Assembly (NCBI GenBank): GCA_023213395.1
Contig: CM041465.1
Span: forward strand, 103,113,741-103,177,740
DNA from: Cycas panzhihuaensis
Lineage: Eukaryota; Cycadophyta
DNA: 64,000 bases
Reading direction: 5' to 3'
Position 1 is the stretch's first letter. Every line of letters begins with the position of its first letter. A program made the translations under genes and the position numbers. Positions 21,180 through 33,820 of the stretch are shown here, piece by piece. The notes below the pieces were generated by a model. That model did not search any database. It saw only the letters and a program-made list of their open reading frames with translations, and was not told the origin of the DNA.

Positions 21180-22600
21180 GTCTTTAATCAAGGAGGAGAT
21201 CCATTAGAGGCAGAAATCTAGGGCCCTCTGATTAGTTGAGGGAGATAGAGATACCAAATTATTTCACATGATAGATGTGAAACACAAAGCTAATAATAGA
21301 ATTAGTAGCCTCCTCAAAAAAGATGGTAAAGAAGCAAATAGTCAGGAAGATCTGAAACTACTATTGAATATTTCAAATAATTGTATGGAGAGTCGAGTTG
21401 TATAGATAAAGAAGCCAGGAAAGAGTTCTTAAGGACAATCCCTAAATTGGTCAATGAAGGTCAAAACAAAATACTGAAGGCCCCCTTTACCCAATATGAA
21501 GTTAAAAAAGTGGTATTTAGGATGAAGAGGGAGAAAGCACTGGGCTTGAATGGTTTTCCTCCTGACTTCTTCCAAGAATTCTAGGACATAATAAAGGAGG
21601 ACCTAATGGAGGCTCTAGATGAGTTCCATAGGAATCAAAAGATTTTAGGAGAAGAACAAGCTACTTTTATAGTCTTAATCCCAAAGAAGGAGGGCACGAA
21701 AAGGATGGAGGACTTCCACCCTATTAGTCTTTGTAATGTTAAATATAAGATTCTCTCTAAAGTCATGGAAAATTGATTTAAAAAGATTCTTCCCCAAATT
21801 ATCTCCCTAAACCAGGATGGTTTTATGTAGGGAAGATAGATTTTAGATGGCATAATTATTGTTCATGAATTATTTCACTTGGCTTTTCAGAGAAAGGACC
21901 TAAGCAAGATAATTAAAATTGATCCCTCAAAAGCTTATGATAGAGTTTCATGGGATTGTTTATTAGAATGATTGGAAGCTTTTGGTTTTGGAGAAGTTTT
22001 GAGGGAGTGGATGTACTTATGCATATCTAAACCCCAATATGCTATTATAATAAATGGTATGTCATCAAGCTCTTTCTTGAGTTCCAAAGGTTTAATACAG
22101 GGAGACCCCCTTTTTCCCTATCTATTTATAATTATGGATGAATTGTTGGGTAGGGCCATGGAGGAGGCTAGAAGATTAGGGGGCATTAATAGGATAAAGC
22201 CTACTTCAGGTATTGACAATGTAGTGGAGCATTAGTTTGTTGATGATAATATCTTCTTAGAAAAAATAACCGTGAGGGAGTCTTATAGTTTCAAAGAAGG
22301 GATGGTAAGGTTTGAGAGTGCCATAAATCAAAAGATAATTTTTAACAAAAGTAGTGTATTTTTTATCAACACCCTGGAGAGAACTCAAAGGAGGATTAGC
22401 AGAATCTTAGAGATGTCTATTCTGAAGCTTCCTACAATGTACTTGGGGATGCCCTTATCCATGGGAAAAATGACAAAGGAGATGTGGGACCCCATTATAG
22501 ATAGGGTTCAAAGAAAGTTGGCGGCAGGTTGGAAGGGAGCTCTTCTAAGCCAAGCTGGAAAGGTACAACTTGTGGCTACTTCCTTTTAGAGCATCCTTGT
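21180..22600 (+). pseudogene. LINE-1 ORF2 reverse transcriptase
   Basis: Blocks in order: MKREKALGLNGFPPDFFQEF, EQATFIVLIPKKEGTKRMEDFHPISLCNVKYKI, KIDPSKAYDRVSWDCLLE (first catalytic Asp region), SKGLIQGDPLFPYLFIIM, QFVDDNIFLE-type active site preceded by a stop (about 22235-22262), INQKIIFNKSSVFF, and LPTMYLGMPLSMGKMTKEMW. It has the usual plant L1 layout, broken by stops such as that after FFQEF at 21584. Confidence 0.85.
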
Positions 22601-22609
22601 CTATATGAT

Positions 22610-23560
22610 ATCTATATTTGGATTGCCAAGTCAGGTTTTAGCCATGTTGGAGTCTGTCCAGAAAAAACTTCTATGGTCTGGGGTGGAGGATAATGCTAGA
22701 ATTCACTTAGTGGGTTAGAAAAAGGTGTGTCTCCTAAAATGGGCAAGAGGTTTAAATTTAAGAAGATTGGCTTTATTCAATAATGCTCTAGTTGTGAAGA
22801 TTGGCTGGCATCTAGCTAAAGGTGTTGGTGGTTTATAAGACAAGATATTGACTCAAAAATATCTTCAAGGTAGGAAATTCCTAAAGGATTTGATTCCCTC
22901 CATTGAATCTCTCATTTGGGGGAGCATTTTGAAATCTAGATGCATGTTAAAGGTAGGGATATGATGGAGATTGGGGGACAGGAATGCCATAAGTTTTTAG
23001 CAGAATGTTTGGTGTGGTGACATAAAGTTATGTGGTAGGCATGATTTAGCCCCCTTGTAGTTCCTATGTGAAAGGAGCTATGTGATAAAAATGAAAGATT
23101 ATTGGGTGGGTTGGGGTGGGAATAGAAGATGGAGGAGTTTTAAGGATCTTCAGGGGGAGACTGCTTCCCAGGAAAGGATAGCTGCCCTGAAAATGGAAAT
23201 TAAAAAGTATTACATTCCTAAAAAGGGAGAAGCAGATTCTGTGGTGTGGCCCTTGTCCCAATCCAGAGATTATATAGTGAAGCAGGGTTATCACTTCTTA
23301 TGCCTTGAAAGGGAGGATTAGAGGAATTTGCTTTTGGAAGGGGTATTGAAACTAGATCTGATCTCAAAGATTGTTATGTTTTGGTGGATATGCTTGAAGA
23401 ACAAAATTCTCGTGGTGGATAACCTCAAGAAGAGGGGATTTGTGGTGTTGAATAAGTGTGTTCTCTATTAGGCTAAGGAAGAATCTATAGATCACATTCT
23501 CCTTCACTTTACTTTCACTAGAAAAGTGTGGAGGTTAGTGTTAGACATCTTTGAGGTTCA
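22610..23560 (+). pseudogene. LINE-1 ORF2 C-terminal region with zinc-binding motif
   Basis: A conserved region follows RT, with AMLESVQKKLLWSG, CLLKWARGLNLRRLALFNNALVVKIGWHLA, then VWPLSQSRDYIVKQGYHF. Near 23440-23530 the translation shows NKCVLY, a stop, AKEESIDHILLHFTFTRKVWR, the zf-RVT motif in which one of the Cys positions is Tyr. It usually lies between RT and RNase H in plant LINEs. Confidence 0.75.
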
Positions 23561-23879
23561 TTTGGTAACCTTTGGGTCTCTTATAGATTAATAGATATCC
23601 TAGTTTAGACCTTACAAGAGTAGAACCTTATCTAGCATCTGACAGATCTCTCTTCCCTTAATGATGTGGAACTTATGGAAGGAGAGGAATATGAGGGTTT
23701 CCCAAAATAGACAATTAGATTAATATAGTATTTTTAACATCATCTACATGGGAATGGGGGAGAACATAAAGCCTAAAGGTGATAAATGTGTTTCATATCC
23801 AGAAAACTCTATCCTGAAAAAATGGGGAATATGTATGAAGGTCCAAGAGGAGTAGAGAAGGGTATGCCTTTAGGTTCCC

Positions 23880-24300
23880 CTTGGAGATTCTTGGGTAAAA
23901 ATAAACTTTGATGGGGCTTTAAAAGGGAACCCTAAGGAAGCCCCATGGGAGGGTGGGGGGAGGGGGGGTGTGGGATTTGTAGAGATGTTAAAGGGGGTAT
24001 TAAATAGGCTTTTGTCAAGTATTATAGCCAACAGATGAACCATGAGGCTGAGATGATAACTATGCTGAAAGGTGTGGATTTGGCTATCGAAGGGAGTTAC
24101 AACAAGCTAGTTTTAGAAGGGGATTCACTAAATGTGATTAACCTCCTTAAAGATACATCTGATCCAGATTGGAGAAATCAATCCCTGATAAAGGATACTC
24201 AAGAAGCATTGGGAGGAGTAGAGAATATTCAATTAAGGCATACTTATAGAGAGGGTAATAAAGTGGCAGATAAGATAACTAATTAGGGGGTTAATTATAG
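23880..24300 (+). pseudogene. LINE-1 ORF2 RNase H domain
   Basis: INFDGALKGNPKEAPWEGG carries the first catalytic Asp. The open stretch MNHEAEMITMLKGVDLAIEG carries the catalytic Glu, LVLEGDSLNVINLL the second Asp, and LRHTYREGNKVADKI the last Asp. This is the RVT_3-type RNase H of plant L1 elements. Stops at the start and a frameshift at about 23950-24030 break it. Confidence 0.85.
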
Positions 24301-24557
24301 AAGGTCTTTTGTATGGAGAGAGGATCTCCCAGAGGAAATTATGAGACTGGTTAAGGAGGATTGGGACCAAGATCGGCAATAGAGCTAGCCATTGGGCCTG
24401 TCGTGGTAGGGGGAATTTTATATTATGCAGGGTCTAGCTAGGCCAAAGGCTTATCATGGTCATCTTATTTTTTAGTTAAGGGGCGGCTGATGTAAAAAGT
24501 TTTGGGATCCTGTTTTAAAACCCATTTCATTCTTTTACCTAATTAAAAAAAAAATTG

Positions 24558-24853
24558 AAAGTACAAAGTTATCTTTGATAATGGTGAGTACATCGTTAAG
24601 GACAAGTTGAATATTAAGGTAATAGTTACTATGGGTCAAATGACTAGTGATATTGTTTAAGTTAGTTATACCCCCAAATGGATATTATGCCTTAAAAGCA
24701 TCAATTAATATTGATAATAAGACTTGGCATAAAAGATTTGGTCATGTGAACTATAATAACTTAGCATTGATGAAAAATATAAAAATGGTAGTTGGTCTAC
24801 CTAACATTGAACATGGCAGAGAAGCATTTGAGGGTTGTACACTAGGCAAATAA
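24558..24853 (+). pseudogene. Copia A GAG-pre-integrase domain
   Basis: After LINE-1 the frame resumes KVIFDNGEYIVKDKLNIKVI, MGQMTSDIV, a stop, then ALKASINIDNKTWHKRFGHVNYNNLALMKN and FEGCTLGK. The conserved H-x3-H (HKRFGH) half of the integrase zinc finger is present. It joins the segment ending at 19061. Confidence 0.82.
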
Positions 24854-25740
24854 TAAAGGGAAAAAACCCTTAATGAAAATTATAGGGCAAATAGGTATCT
24901 TCAACTATACCTTCACTTAGATGAGCTAAGTACTCCATAACTTGACAAGAATGACTTGGGTTTACTTTCTCAAGTTTAAATCATATGCACTTCAATGTTC
25001 TATTGATTTCAAAATAATAATTGAAAGGTAAAGTGATCATAAAATATTAACCTTTAGATCAGATAATAGGGGAGAATTCACTTTAAATAAATTCAAGGAT
25101 TGTTGCAGGTACTATAGGATAAGGAAATAACTTGTTAATCCTTACACCCCTTAATAAAATAGGATAGTAGAAAGGAAAAATAGGGTCATTATTGAGCTTA
25201 CTAGGATTATGCTTAAGGATAAGAATCTTGGTAATGAGTATTAGGTGGAAGCTATGCATATGGTTATTTATTTATTAAATAAAGGCAATAAAATAGGTCA
25301 CATATAAAGAAGCTTGGACAAATCATAAACCAAGCATAAAACACTTAAGAGTTTTTGGGCATATAGTCTATGCATATATTCGAAAATAGAAAAGGATAAA
25401 ATTAAATGATAAAATCACAAAGTATATATTTATAAGATATAATGATACATTAAGATCTTATAAATTATATAACCCTAAGAGTAAAAGAATCATCATAAGT
25501 ATGGTTATCATCTTTAATGAAGATGAATTCTATTAAGAGGAAGTTATTGAAAAAGATAAATACAAAAGCATTATAGTTGATGTAGAATCTTACTCAAATG
25601 GTACAAATGTACCTAATACAAGTAGAGAAAATCCATTCACTTCTAATCAAAAGGTTCCAAAATGGGTGCAAATGGTCATAACCCTCAAAATATTTTAGAC
25701 ATAAACTTTAAGAGAAGAATAATAAGATCTTAAAGGGTAA
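24854..25740 (+). pseudogene. Copia A integrase, severely decayed
   Basis: Fragments fit a Copia integrase in shifting frames: LYLHLDELSTP at the first Asp, RSDNRGEFTLNKF at the second, and NRIVERKNRVIIELTRIMLKD at the catalytic Glu (about 25150-25210). Stops are dense and no frame stays open for more than ~40 codons. Domain order makes the assignment firm. Confidence 0.65.
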
Positions 25741-26830
25741 GTTTGTAGTAATGACTGAAGTCATGGAGTCAAATGAGGTTCAAAATTTTGAAGAGATAAA
25801 TAGCCAAGATAAATGGAAAGATGCATTGAAAAAATAATATAATATCTTAATGAATAATAACACTTGGTAGTTAGTTGATTTGTCATCAAAGAAGAATGTC
25901 ATTGGGATAAAATGGGTCTATAAGACTAGGTACAAGTTAGGGGGTTTCATATATAAGGCACAATTAGTTGTAGAGAGCTATGCTCAAGTTAAAGACATAG
26001 ACTATAATAAAATATTTGCACCAATTACAAGGTTGGAAACTATTAGATTAATTATGGCCTTAGTTGTATAATAGGGTTAGACAGTCCATTAGATGGATGT
26101 GAAGAGTGCCTTCTTAAATAGATATATTGATAAGAAATTATATGTCCAACAACTTAAGGGTTTTGAAATAAAGGAAAATAAAAACAATGTCTATAAACTC
26201 TAAAAGGCCTTGTATGGACTCAAATAGACACTTAGAGCATGGTACTATAGGATTGATAAATACTTAAAGGATAAAGGATTCTTAAGGAGCCAATCAAACC
26301 CCAACTTATACATAAAGTTGGAAGGAAGCTTATTGTTGATTGTAGGCTTATATGTAGATGACCTAGCATATACTAAGAATTATAACTACTTATCCCAAAT
26401 GTTTAAGGAAGATATATTCAAAGAGTTTGAAATAATATATTTAGGACTTATACATTATTTCTTAGGCATTGAGGTATTATAGGATGAAAAGGGAATATTT
26501 ATATCACAAAGGAAATATATATTGGATATATTATATAAATTTAACATGGCCAATTGTAAGCCACTTATAATATCAATAGAATTTGGGTTAAAATTACTTA
26601 AGTTTGAGGAGTTTGAATTAGTTGACCTTACAATTTATAAATAGTTGATCGGGAGTCTTGTCTACTTGACTTCAACTTGACCAGATATTATTTATATAGT
26701 TAGTGTGGTCTCTAAGTTTATGCATGAGCCTAAAGTAAACCATTAGTAGGTAGCCAAAAGGATTCTTAAGCATCTTATAGGATCTATTGGGTATGGTCTA
26801 TATTACAAGTCATTAAGATATTATAGGTTG
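25741..26830 (+). pseudogene. Copia A reverse transcriptase
   Basis: WKDALKK, then SSKKNVIGIKWVYKTRYKLGG, YAQVKDIDYNKIFAPITRLETIR, MDVKSAFLNRYIDKKLYVQQ, KALYGLK, LLLIVGLYVDDLAYTKN with an intact YVDD core, HYFLGIEVL, SQRKYILDILYKFNM and LIGSLVYLTST can all be read in one long frame. The frame is punctured mostly by TAG at codons that are Gln or Trp in the family. Confidence 0.85.
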
Positions 26831-27309
26831 ATTAGTTATACTGACTTAGATTAGGCATGCTATTTAGATGATAGAAAGTCTATTTGATATTATACATTCA
26901 ATTTGGGTTCAATAATAGTACCATGGAGTTTAAAGAAATAAGCAATAATATCCCTTTCTACTGCAAAAGCAAAATGCAAGATAATTATAGTAGAAGCTTA
27001 TAAGAAAGTTTAATTTAGAAGATTACTTTAGGATTTACAAGAGGAATAGATTGGTCCAACACAATTATTTTGCAATAAATAAAGTACAATTCAGATGGTT
27101 AGGAATTTAATATTTCATGGCATGATAAAGTACAAAAAAACATAGTATCACTTCATTAGAGAACTAGTGTAACAAAGTGAGTTGGAGTTATTTTATTGTA
27201 GCACAGAGGATTAGGTGATAAACATCCACACAAAGACACTTGGAAAAATAAAATCCATCAAATTTAGAGATAAGTTTGGAGTCTTCCTAAATGGGCATTA
27301 TGGGGAGAC
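26831..27309 (+). pseudogene. Copia A RNase H domain
   Basis: LISYTDLD, a stop, ACYLDDRKSI, VPWSLKK, AIISLSTAKAKCKIIIVEAYKKV, LFCNK, STIQMVRN, IKYKKT and YHFIREL follow the Copia RNase H order (S-T-x-A-E-x-E block, here with the Glu positions replaced by Lys). It ends in KFRDKFGVFLN just before a purine tract GGGGAGACA and the candidate LTR. Confidence 0.8.
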
Positions 27310-27571
27310 ATATTGGGATAATATCCACATTGGGGCTATATCTTATATCTTGGAGGCAGCTCTCTTTTCTAACATTTGCCAACATTAGGTGATAGTAGAC
27401 CTTAACAAGTGTGCTAAACCTTCTCAGTCTTGCCTATTTATTCATAGGGTTCAAAGACCTTTGTGTTCATCAATACAACCCTCTTGTCTAGAATATTTTA
27501 TTTCCTTCTTACCTGTTGTATGCATGCATTTGCTCTCGGTCTTTGATTCCATTAATTATTATAATATTTTG
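27310..27571 (+). repeat. Candidate Copia A 3' LTR
   Basis: It begins TATTGGGATAAT right after the purine tract ATGGGGAGACA, a position where TGTTGGGAT is usual. The right boundary is uncertain. It was placed where the sequence TGGCATTAGAGA, a primer-site-like string, begins (27572). No matching 5' LTR was proven. Confidence 0.4.
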
Positions 27572-28266
27572 GCATTAGAGAAGCCATAACATCCTCTTAA
27601 TATTTATCATCTAACAACTAGGTTCAATCATTCAATGAAGCCATCAAGACCAATCTCCAATAAACTATTACTCTAAACAAAAATGACTAGCACACATAAA
27701 TCTCTCTCTCTCTAGGGATATTGAAATACCATTGAGAAAATTATGAACTTCACCCCTTCTCCTAAATATATGGATGAGAAGTCATTCTATCCATTCAATT
27801 GGAAATTCTTTGTCTTTGCATAAGTATTAATAATCACCTATCAAATTTAAACAACTTGAAACTTGCCTAATTGAAATATAGCAACTTTACAAAGATAATA
27901 TATATATGTATTTCAAAATATTGAAGTATATTAAAAACAAGTTAAATACATCTTTGACCAAAAAGTCCACTCTCTCATATTCAATATAGAATACCTTATT
28001 CTTATCTTTGATAAAACCATATGAAAACTTAAACCCAACAAATTCAAAATGTGATGGAATGGTCCTTATATCATTATATAAATCCTTTAAAATAGTTCTT
28101 GTTAACTAGCATCTATGAACAACCATCTAATGGGGAACCCTATCAATAGTATTTATGTGTTTATATTCTTATCTAGATAACATAATCCAACCAAATGCTA
28201 TAGGGTAATACCCCAACATAGGTACCATCATCCCATTTTCTTTTTATATTCCATAAGAATGGTTTT

Positions 28267-28299
28267 TATTATTTATTTATTTATTATTATTATTATTAT
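28267..28299. repeat. Simple repeat (ATTT/ATT)n
   Basis: A run of TTTA units changes into ATT units, giving a ~33-base microsatellite. Confidence 0.85.
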
Positions 28300-31200
28300 A
28301 CTACATATCTTTATAGGCATTTCATGTTTTTACAAGTTTTAAAGCATACACATCCTTTTTTTTTTTGAACTCTTTTAGCCCATCACTAAGGTTTTATCCA
28401 CTTTTTATGAGACCTCATCCTTTAGTGGGCATCCTCCACCATACTCATTCCTTTTTCCTCTTATCATCCTAATATGCCCTTAAGCATTGATATTATCACC
28501 ATTCAATGTATTTACTCATGATCACTAATACCATGCAATATACCTACGCTCCTTTAGTAAGCCACCTATCTATATTTCAACTTTTCATTCTTAATATTTA
28601 TATAGAAATAAGGCTTTTCTATCTTGCTACTTCTTTTCCACCATCATAGAATCCCCTTCAATCCTTTAACTATCTATGAGGGCTACTCAATGGATCCTAA
28701 TAGCTTAGATCTTAGATCCAAGTAATGATCCTTTGAAGCATCACTAAAGGACTCTTCATATATAATTAAGGATATAAAGGTAAGCACCATACATCTTTAG
28801 TAATTCAAATAGTCCCAAATTTTCTACAACCACATATTAGAACAAGGACGGGATATGATTATCTCTAGTTAAATATCAAGTTATAACTTGTGCATAACAT
28901 GGAGCATGCCCTACTTGTTGATCCATATCATCACCACTACTCATGTATTGTTTGATATGAGCTTTAATTATACCTTTCCTTCTCCCCTTCTTAGTAAAAA
29001 AGTAATGCTTGGTCACATTTATTAGATCCATTATCACTATTCACATTTGCACACTAACAATGTATATGACTAATGTATTATTTATAATAGTAATTAAAAC
29101 TTTGAATGAATCAAGTGGACAAAAGGATATACAATAGAAAGTTTAAGAGATCTAATTTGGATTTAAGCAACATAATTTAGCTTGGTGACCAAGAATAATG
29201 AATCAAATGAGGTGTGATAAGGAGAGCGAAAGGTATGGGCAACATTACTAAACTAGAACCAATTGAGATGACCTAATGTTGACACAAGTGGCTAGGTGGG
29301 TAGAATAGAATAAAGTGAGAATGAATCATGATTCAAAGAATTAAATGAGATTGTTGAAAAAAGAAAAGAGATGATGAGTGGAGCAAAAGAGGAGCAATTA
29401 AATTAAAATTTATTTCCCAAATGCATAAGGATAAATGTTTTGATCCTACTTACTATGAACCAAATGGATCATAAAATTATTACTAATAAGAAAGATGCAT
29501 AATGTAGATATAACCTATTTAAGAGGGGTTCTCTCCAAGTAATCCTTTTTAAAAAGGGGCCCCTTTAAGAAAATCATAGTGGTTAAAGGCTTAAAAATAT
29601 AAAATACATTATATTCCAATTATTCAATTATACGAGGCATCATTTCATCCTATTCATGTCCCCTTTGGCTCTAATTACACCCTTCCACTATTATTAAAAC
29701 CAATTTAGTATTACAATTAATAGTCATAACTAATTTATCCCTTTTAACCTTATAATTAACATTTGAAACCTATCTAACTTTTATTTATGTTCATAGTATA
29801 AAGAGATAGCAAAGATCATCCTCCACTAAGCACAACATAGGTAAACTTCAAGAAAGATCAATAATGCTAAAGTAGCAATTGCACAACTAAAATAGATTAG
29901 TAGTGAACCTTAAGCATCATCCTAGTATACACATAATCCTTACATGGCGCTTAACCAAATCTTCCCTAAGAACTTGTAAGACATGACCAATAATAACACT
30001 TACGAAAAAGAGATATAAGAATATTAATACACCAAAATATAAGATATATATGTGATCTTAGTGAGATATGGTTCATTAGTACATGAGAGAAACAAAGGAC
30101 ATGATAACAAAATTGACTTTTGATATTGATTTGATTGAAAAACTTATACTCCTAATAATTGAGAATAATTTCCCATACCAAAATGATTTAAGAGAGCACC
30201 TTAATCTCAACATCAAGGATGGAAATAAGACAAGCCATCTATTACATAATAGCCACTCAAGGACACTTATGGTGGGAGAAGAAACTAGTTTATTCAAATA
30301 TCAAAACCAACAGGATAAATCAAGTAATAAGTGTATGTTAGTCACATACTATAATAGGGTGGTATTCCAACTAAATTTACCAAGTAACAAGCATATCTAC
30401 ATATGGGCTAGAATAATCACTTTCTAGAATATATTCTTACATTCATATAGAAACTAATATATTAATCATGTTTTCATATGACCTATTATGAGTTGTAGTG
30501 AAGTCATGACAATAGATTGTTAAAATCCCTTTTTAAATAGAGTGGGATTTATAATTAACCAGTAAAGCATTGAATCCCCCTTTGATGAGGCGAAATTTAA
30601 AATAGCCTAACAAGATGGACCTTCCCTCCTTTAATAAGGAAAAATATATTATAGACTAACAAGATATCTAACTTATCTTTGATAGGATAACTCTAATAAA
30701 AGCCCTATAAGGGAATCCCATCAATGTTATTTTGTTAAGGATTTATTAAGATGGCTACTCCTACCACATTGATTTTATAAGATCACATTAGCAAGGTCAC
30801 TTTTAAAAGAAATGTTAAAGATGTATCTTCTGGAGATAATATGCATGCAGTAATGTTCATCCCCAAACTCTTCTTGTACAAAGAAAATCAAAGACCAAGT
30901 TTGGTGAAAAGGAATGTATGAGTTATTTTTAGAGCCAATATGTAATCCAAGTTATATACTTGGAGGAAAAAAGTTTAAAGGATGCATTATGCCAAAGTAG
31001 CATACAAATGAGAAGATGCACTATGATTATCAAATCTTTAAGTAATTAATACTATAGACTAGAGTATTAAATGGAAAACAATTATGAAGAGGATTACTTA
31101 TAGGTTTCATACTTTTGTAGAAAGAAGTACTAAAGGTTGATTAGTTGAAGGCCAACATAAATACATAATACAGACTAATAGGAATCTTCACTTCGTATAA

Positions 31201-33820
31201 CTATGAAGCCAGATTTTATTATTTTTTATCACCTACACTATAATGAGTTATATGAAAGTCCTCAGTGCTAAATAGAAATGTAAAGTAGGCATAAAATTTG
31301 AAGGATTATGTACATGACATGCATATTAATTGGTCTATAGAAGTAAAATTCTTCTCATACTTTCATAGCATGGTTTTATCAAGGATGATACTTATACTAA
31401 GAAAAAAGTAAAACCCTAAAGAAATAATTAATATGCCCTAATTTCACTAATGCATTCTATAGATTTGAATAAACACATTGTATACAAATCTTGTCAACCA
31501 TAGCTTATACGAAATATCAAGCCATGGATGTAAGCATGATATAATAGATATCTAGAATTGTATAAGATATAGGATAATAGAATATTAATACGTAAGGTGT
31601 ATGGCATTATGTTCTATGTTTCTTATTCAAAGAGACTAGCATGAAAAGTTTATAACAAAGAGTCATACAATATGGTTGATATCACTATTTTCTTATCAAT
31701 TAATATAAGTAAGCATATTTTCAAATAAATAGTAAGCAAGGCAATCAATATCAAATCCATCTATGAAGTTATTACCACAATCAATCAAGACATATCTTAT
31801 AGTTTCCAATAGTCCAAATTCACTAAACTAGAAGAAAATGAATAAAAATAGAGACGTGAAACATTTTATTATTTCCTTAAGAAAATATAAATCTAAATAT
31901 AAGAAATATTATTTAGAATTGCTAGGCTAGTTTCAATTGTTGATTATGCAAAATAAAGTCTAAATAAATCAAAAGATGCAAGGCTCAAGTATGAAATATT
32001 CAATCCATTAGTTGAGCAGATTGAATTATAAAAACTAGAATCTTTTATTTCTAAATTAATTGAGGTACAAAAATGTGGTAGGGCAAGGTGGGATTTAATT
32101 GTATGTGATATAAGCATTTTATTTTTTAGGCATCAATATGCGTGGAACATTTCAACTTGTTGGAACAATCAACAAAAAAGATATGTATATTCTAATTTAC
32201 TACAAAAATCCCACAATTTCCTAAATGCAAAGACTTTTAAAAGGTTACGTACTTAACTTATTTCCATTCATGTTTAATTTTGAAGTGATGATTCCAAGAA
32301 ATCTCTCATTCTAATACAAGAGACGTTTGCAATTTATTCCATTGGTAGTTATTCAATTATGTCTAGCTTATAACCAATACCACTAAGCTTGATTGAAATT
32401 GCCCTTTGTGCAAAATTATCAAGGATTCATAGGTAATTCTAATGTTGTTGTCGAAAGACGTGGATATGGTTTCCATCCAAAGGAAAAATGATGTAGGGCT
32501 TAAAGAAAATGATTGGATAGGGCCATAAAAAATGCAATAATTATATTATTCAACTAAGAATCATAGGAAGATGATATTACAAAATAGGTTTGAGAGTGAA
32601 AGCATTAGTTAATAAAATATAAGATATGGTCATAAAGACCCTATCTACAATTCTTCCCAAGTATCGATGTGGAAAGAATATTATTGATCTTAAGGTAGGT
32701 ACCAAACTCATCTATATCAACCTTACACGTTGCTCAAAATTAAAAGAAATGAGGTGAAAATTTAGGTGAAATATCATTCAAGATAGGATTTTGTAGTTCC
32801 AAGGAAAAGCCCATAGACGACAACAATTATAATGGAAAAGGAGAAGGGTGGTAGGTTTCAACATAACCTCATACGTGTGCCTATTTAAATTAGAATATTT
32901 ATGTGATACATGCAAAATTAACTGTAACTTATTAATGCAACATCTTAACAATTACTAGTGGTAACATTCATAATGTCATCCAAATATCTTTCAAAGATCT
33001 TTTGGTCTTCTTTATGGGGCCTCCTCATTTTATACTAAATTCTTTATTTTACACAAATTTAACACCCTCTTCTACTTGACTTCTCTTGTCCATCTCTTAC
33101 TAATCACTATGCATTTGAATAGACATTTCTATAACTTAAATTCCATCCATTATCTTCATGTTGCAAGAAGGGTAGAAGCTAAGTTTAGAGTGGCTTTGAA
33201 AAACACCCTTGACATTATAAAAGAGTTCATAACATGCATGGAGAATGCATTTTAGATTTCTAGCCATGCCTAATGATAAGGAATAATTTATCACTATTGA
33301 ATATCTCTTTGATTATAAAAGCATGCATTAGGATTGAGCAAAATGTTTCATGTTTCCTTGTAAGGCAAACATTTGGATTATTTTCTTTTAAAGAAAATTA
33401 ATTATCACATGATTTCTAAATGGTACAACTTACTTTGGCTCGAAGAAGTGGTAGAGACTATGTAAGAACTCCTAGGGGAACTATTAATGCACCGTGAACC
33501 TCTTTTTAGAAAGGTTGTGAAAGCTTACATCCTTCAAGACTAAAGGGTTGTTCACTTAGCCTTAATTACAACCAATCAACAAGAATGGCATGCCACATGA
33601 AAGTGATTACAATAACCTCATTATTAGGTTTAAGACTTCATGGGAGAAGAATCACAAGACATCTTTAGCATTTGAATTAAAAAGAAAACGAGGCAAAGAT
33701 GTTAAGTCTCTTAACATAGACAACTTGGAGGACTCTTACAATCACAACTTGTAAAACCCTTCAAATTGTCACTTAAAAGAAAATACACTTCTTAGTCTAA
33801 TAAGTGATTAATAAATGTCT

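Larger units (their letters stand above)
19062..24557 (+). mobile_element. LINE-1: L1-type non-LTR retrotransposon, ~5.5 kb
   Basis: This is a plus-strand LINE with an ORF1 (DUF4283-like plus zinc knuckle), an ORF2 (endonuclease, RT, zinc-binding domain, RNase H) and a short poly-A tail (24545-24554). The flanking sequence AAAGTATAA (19053-19061) returns as AAAGTACAA (24558-24566), a target duplication with one mismatch. It splits the Copia A frame. It belongs to the same family as LINE-2 but is about 0.8 kb shorter at the 5' end, so it is probably 5'-truncated. Both ORFs are broken by many stops. Confidence 0.9.
2871..27571 (+). mobile_element. Copia element A, decayed, outermost element of the nest
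   Basis: This Ty1/Copia retrotransposon is in three pieces: 2871-3287, 18127-19061 and 24558-27571, about 4.4 kb in total. The order is gag, zinc knuckle, protease, GAG-pre-integrase, integrase, RT, RNase H, as expected for Copia. The reading frame continues across both interruptions, which shows the pieces were once contiguous. The gag valine-asparagine junction resumes after Gypsy B, and a lysine-valine-isoleucine frame resumes after LINE-1. The frames carry many stops, mostly TAG, plus frameshifts. The 5' LTR was not identified; a candidate 3' LTR starts at about 27310. Confidence 0.85.

Noticed and set aside
30083-30427. 114-codon open frame in the AT-rich region
   Set aside because: It has no domain, promoter or codon-use signal, and its length is possible by chance in 7.5 kb.
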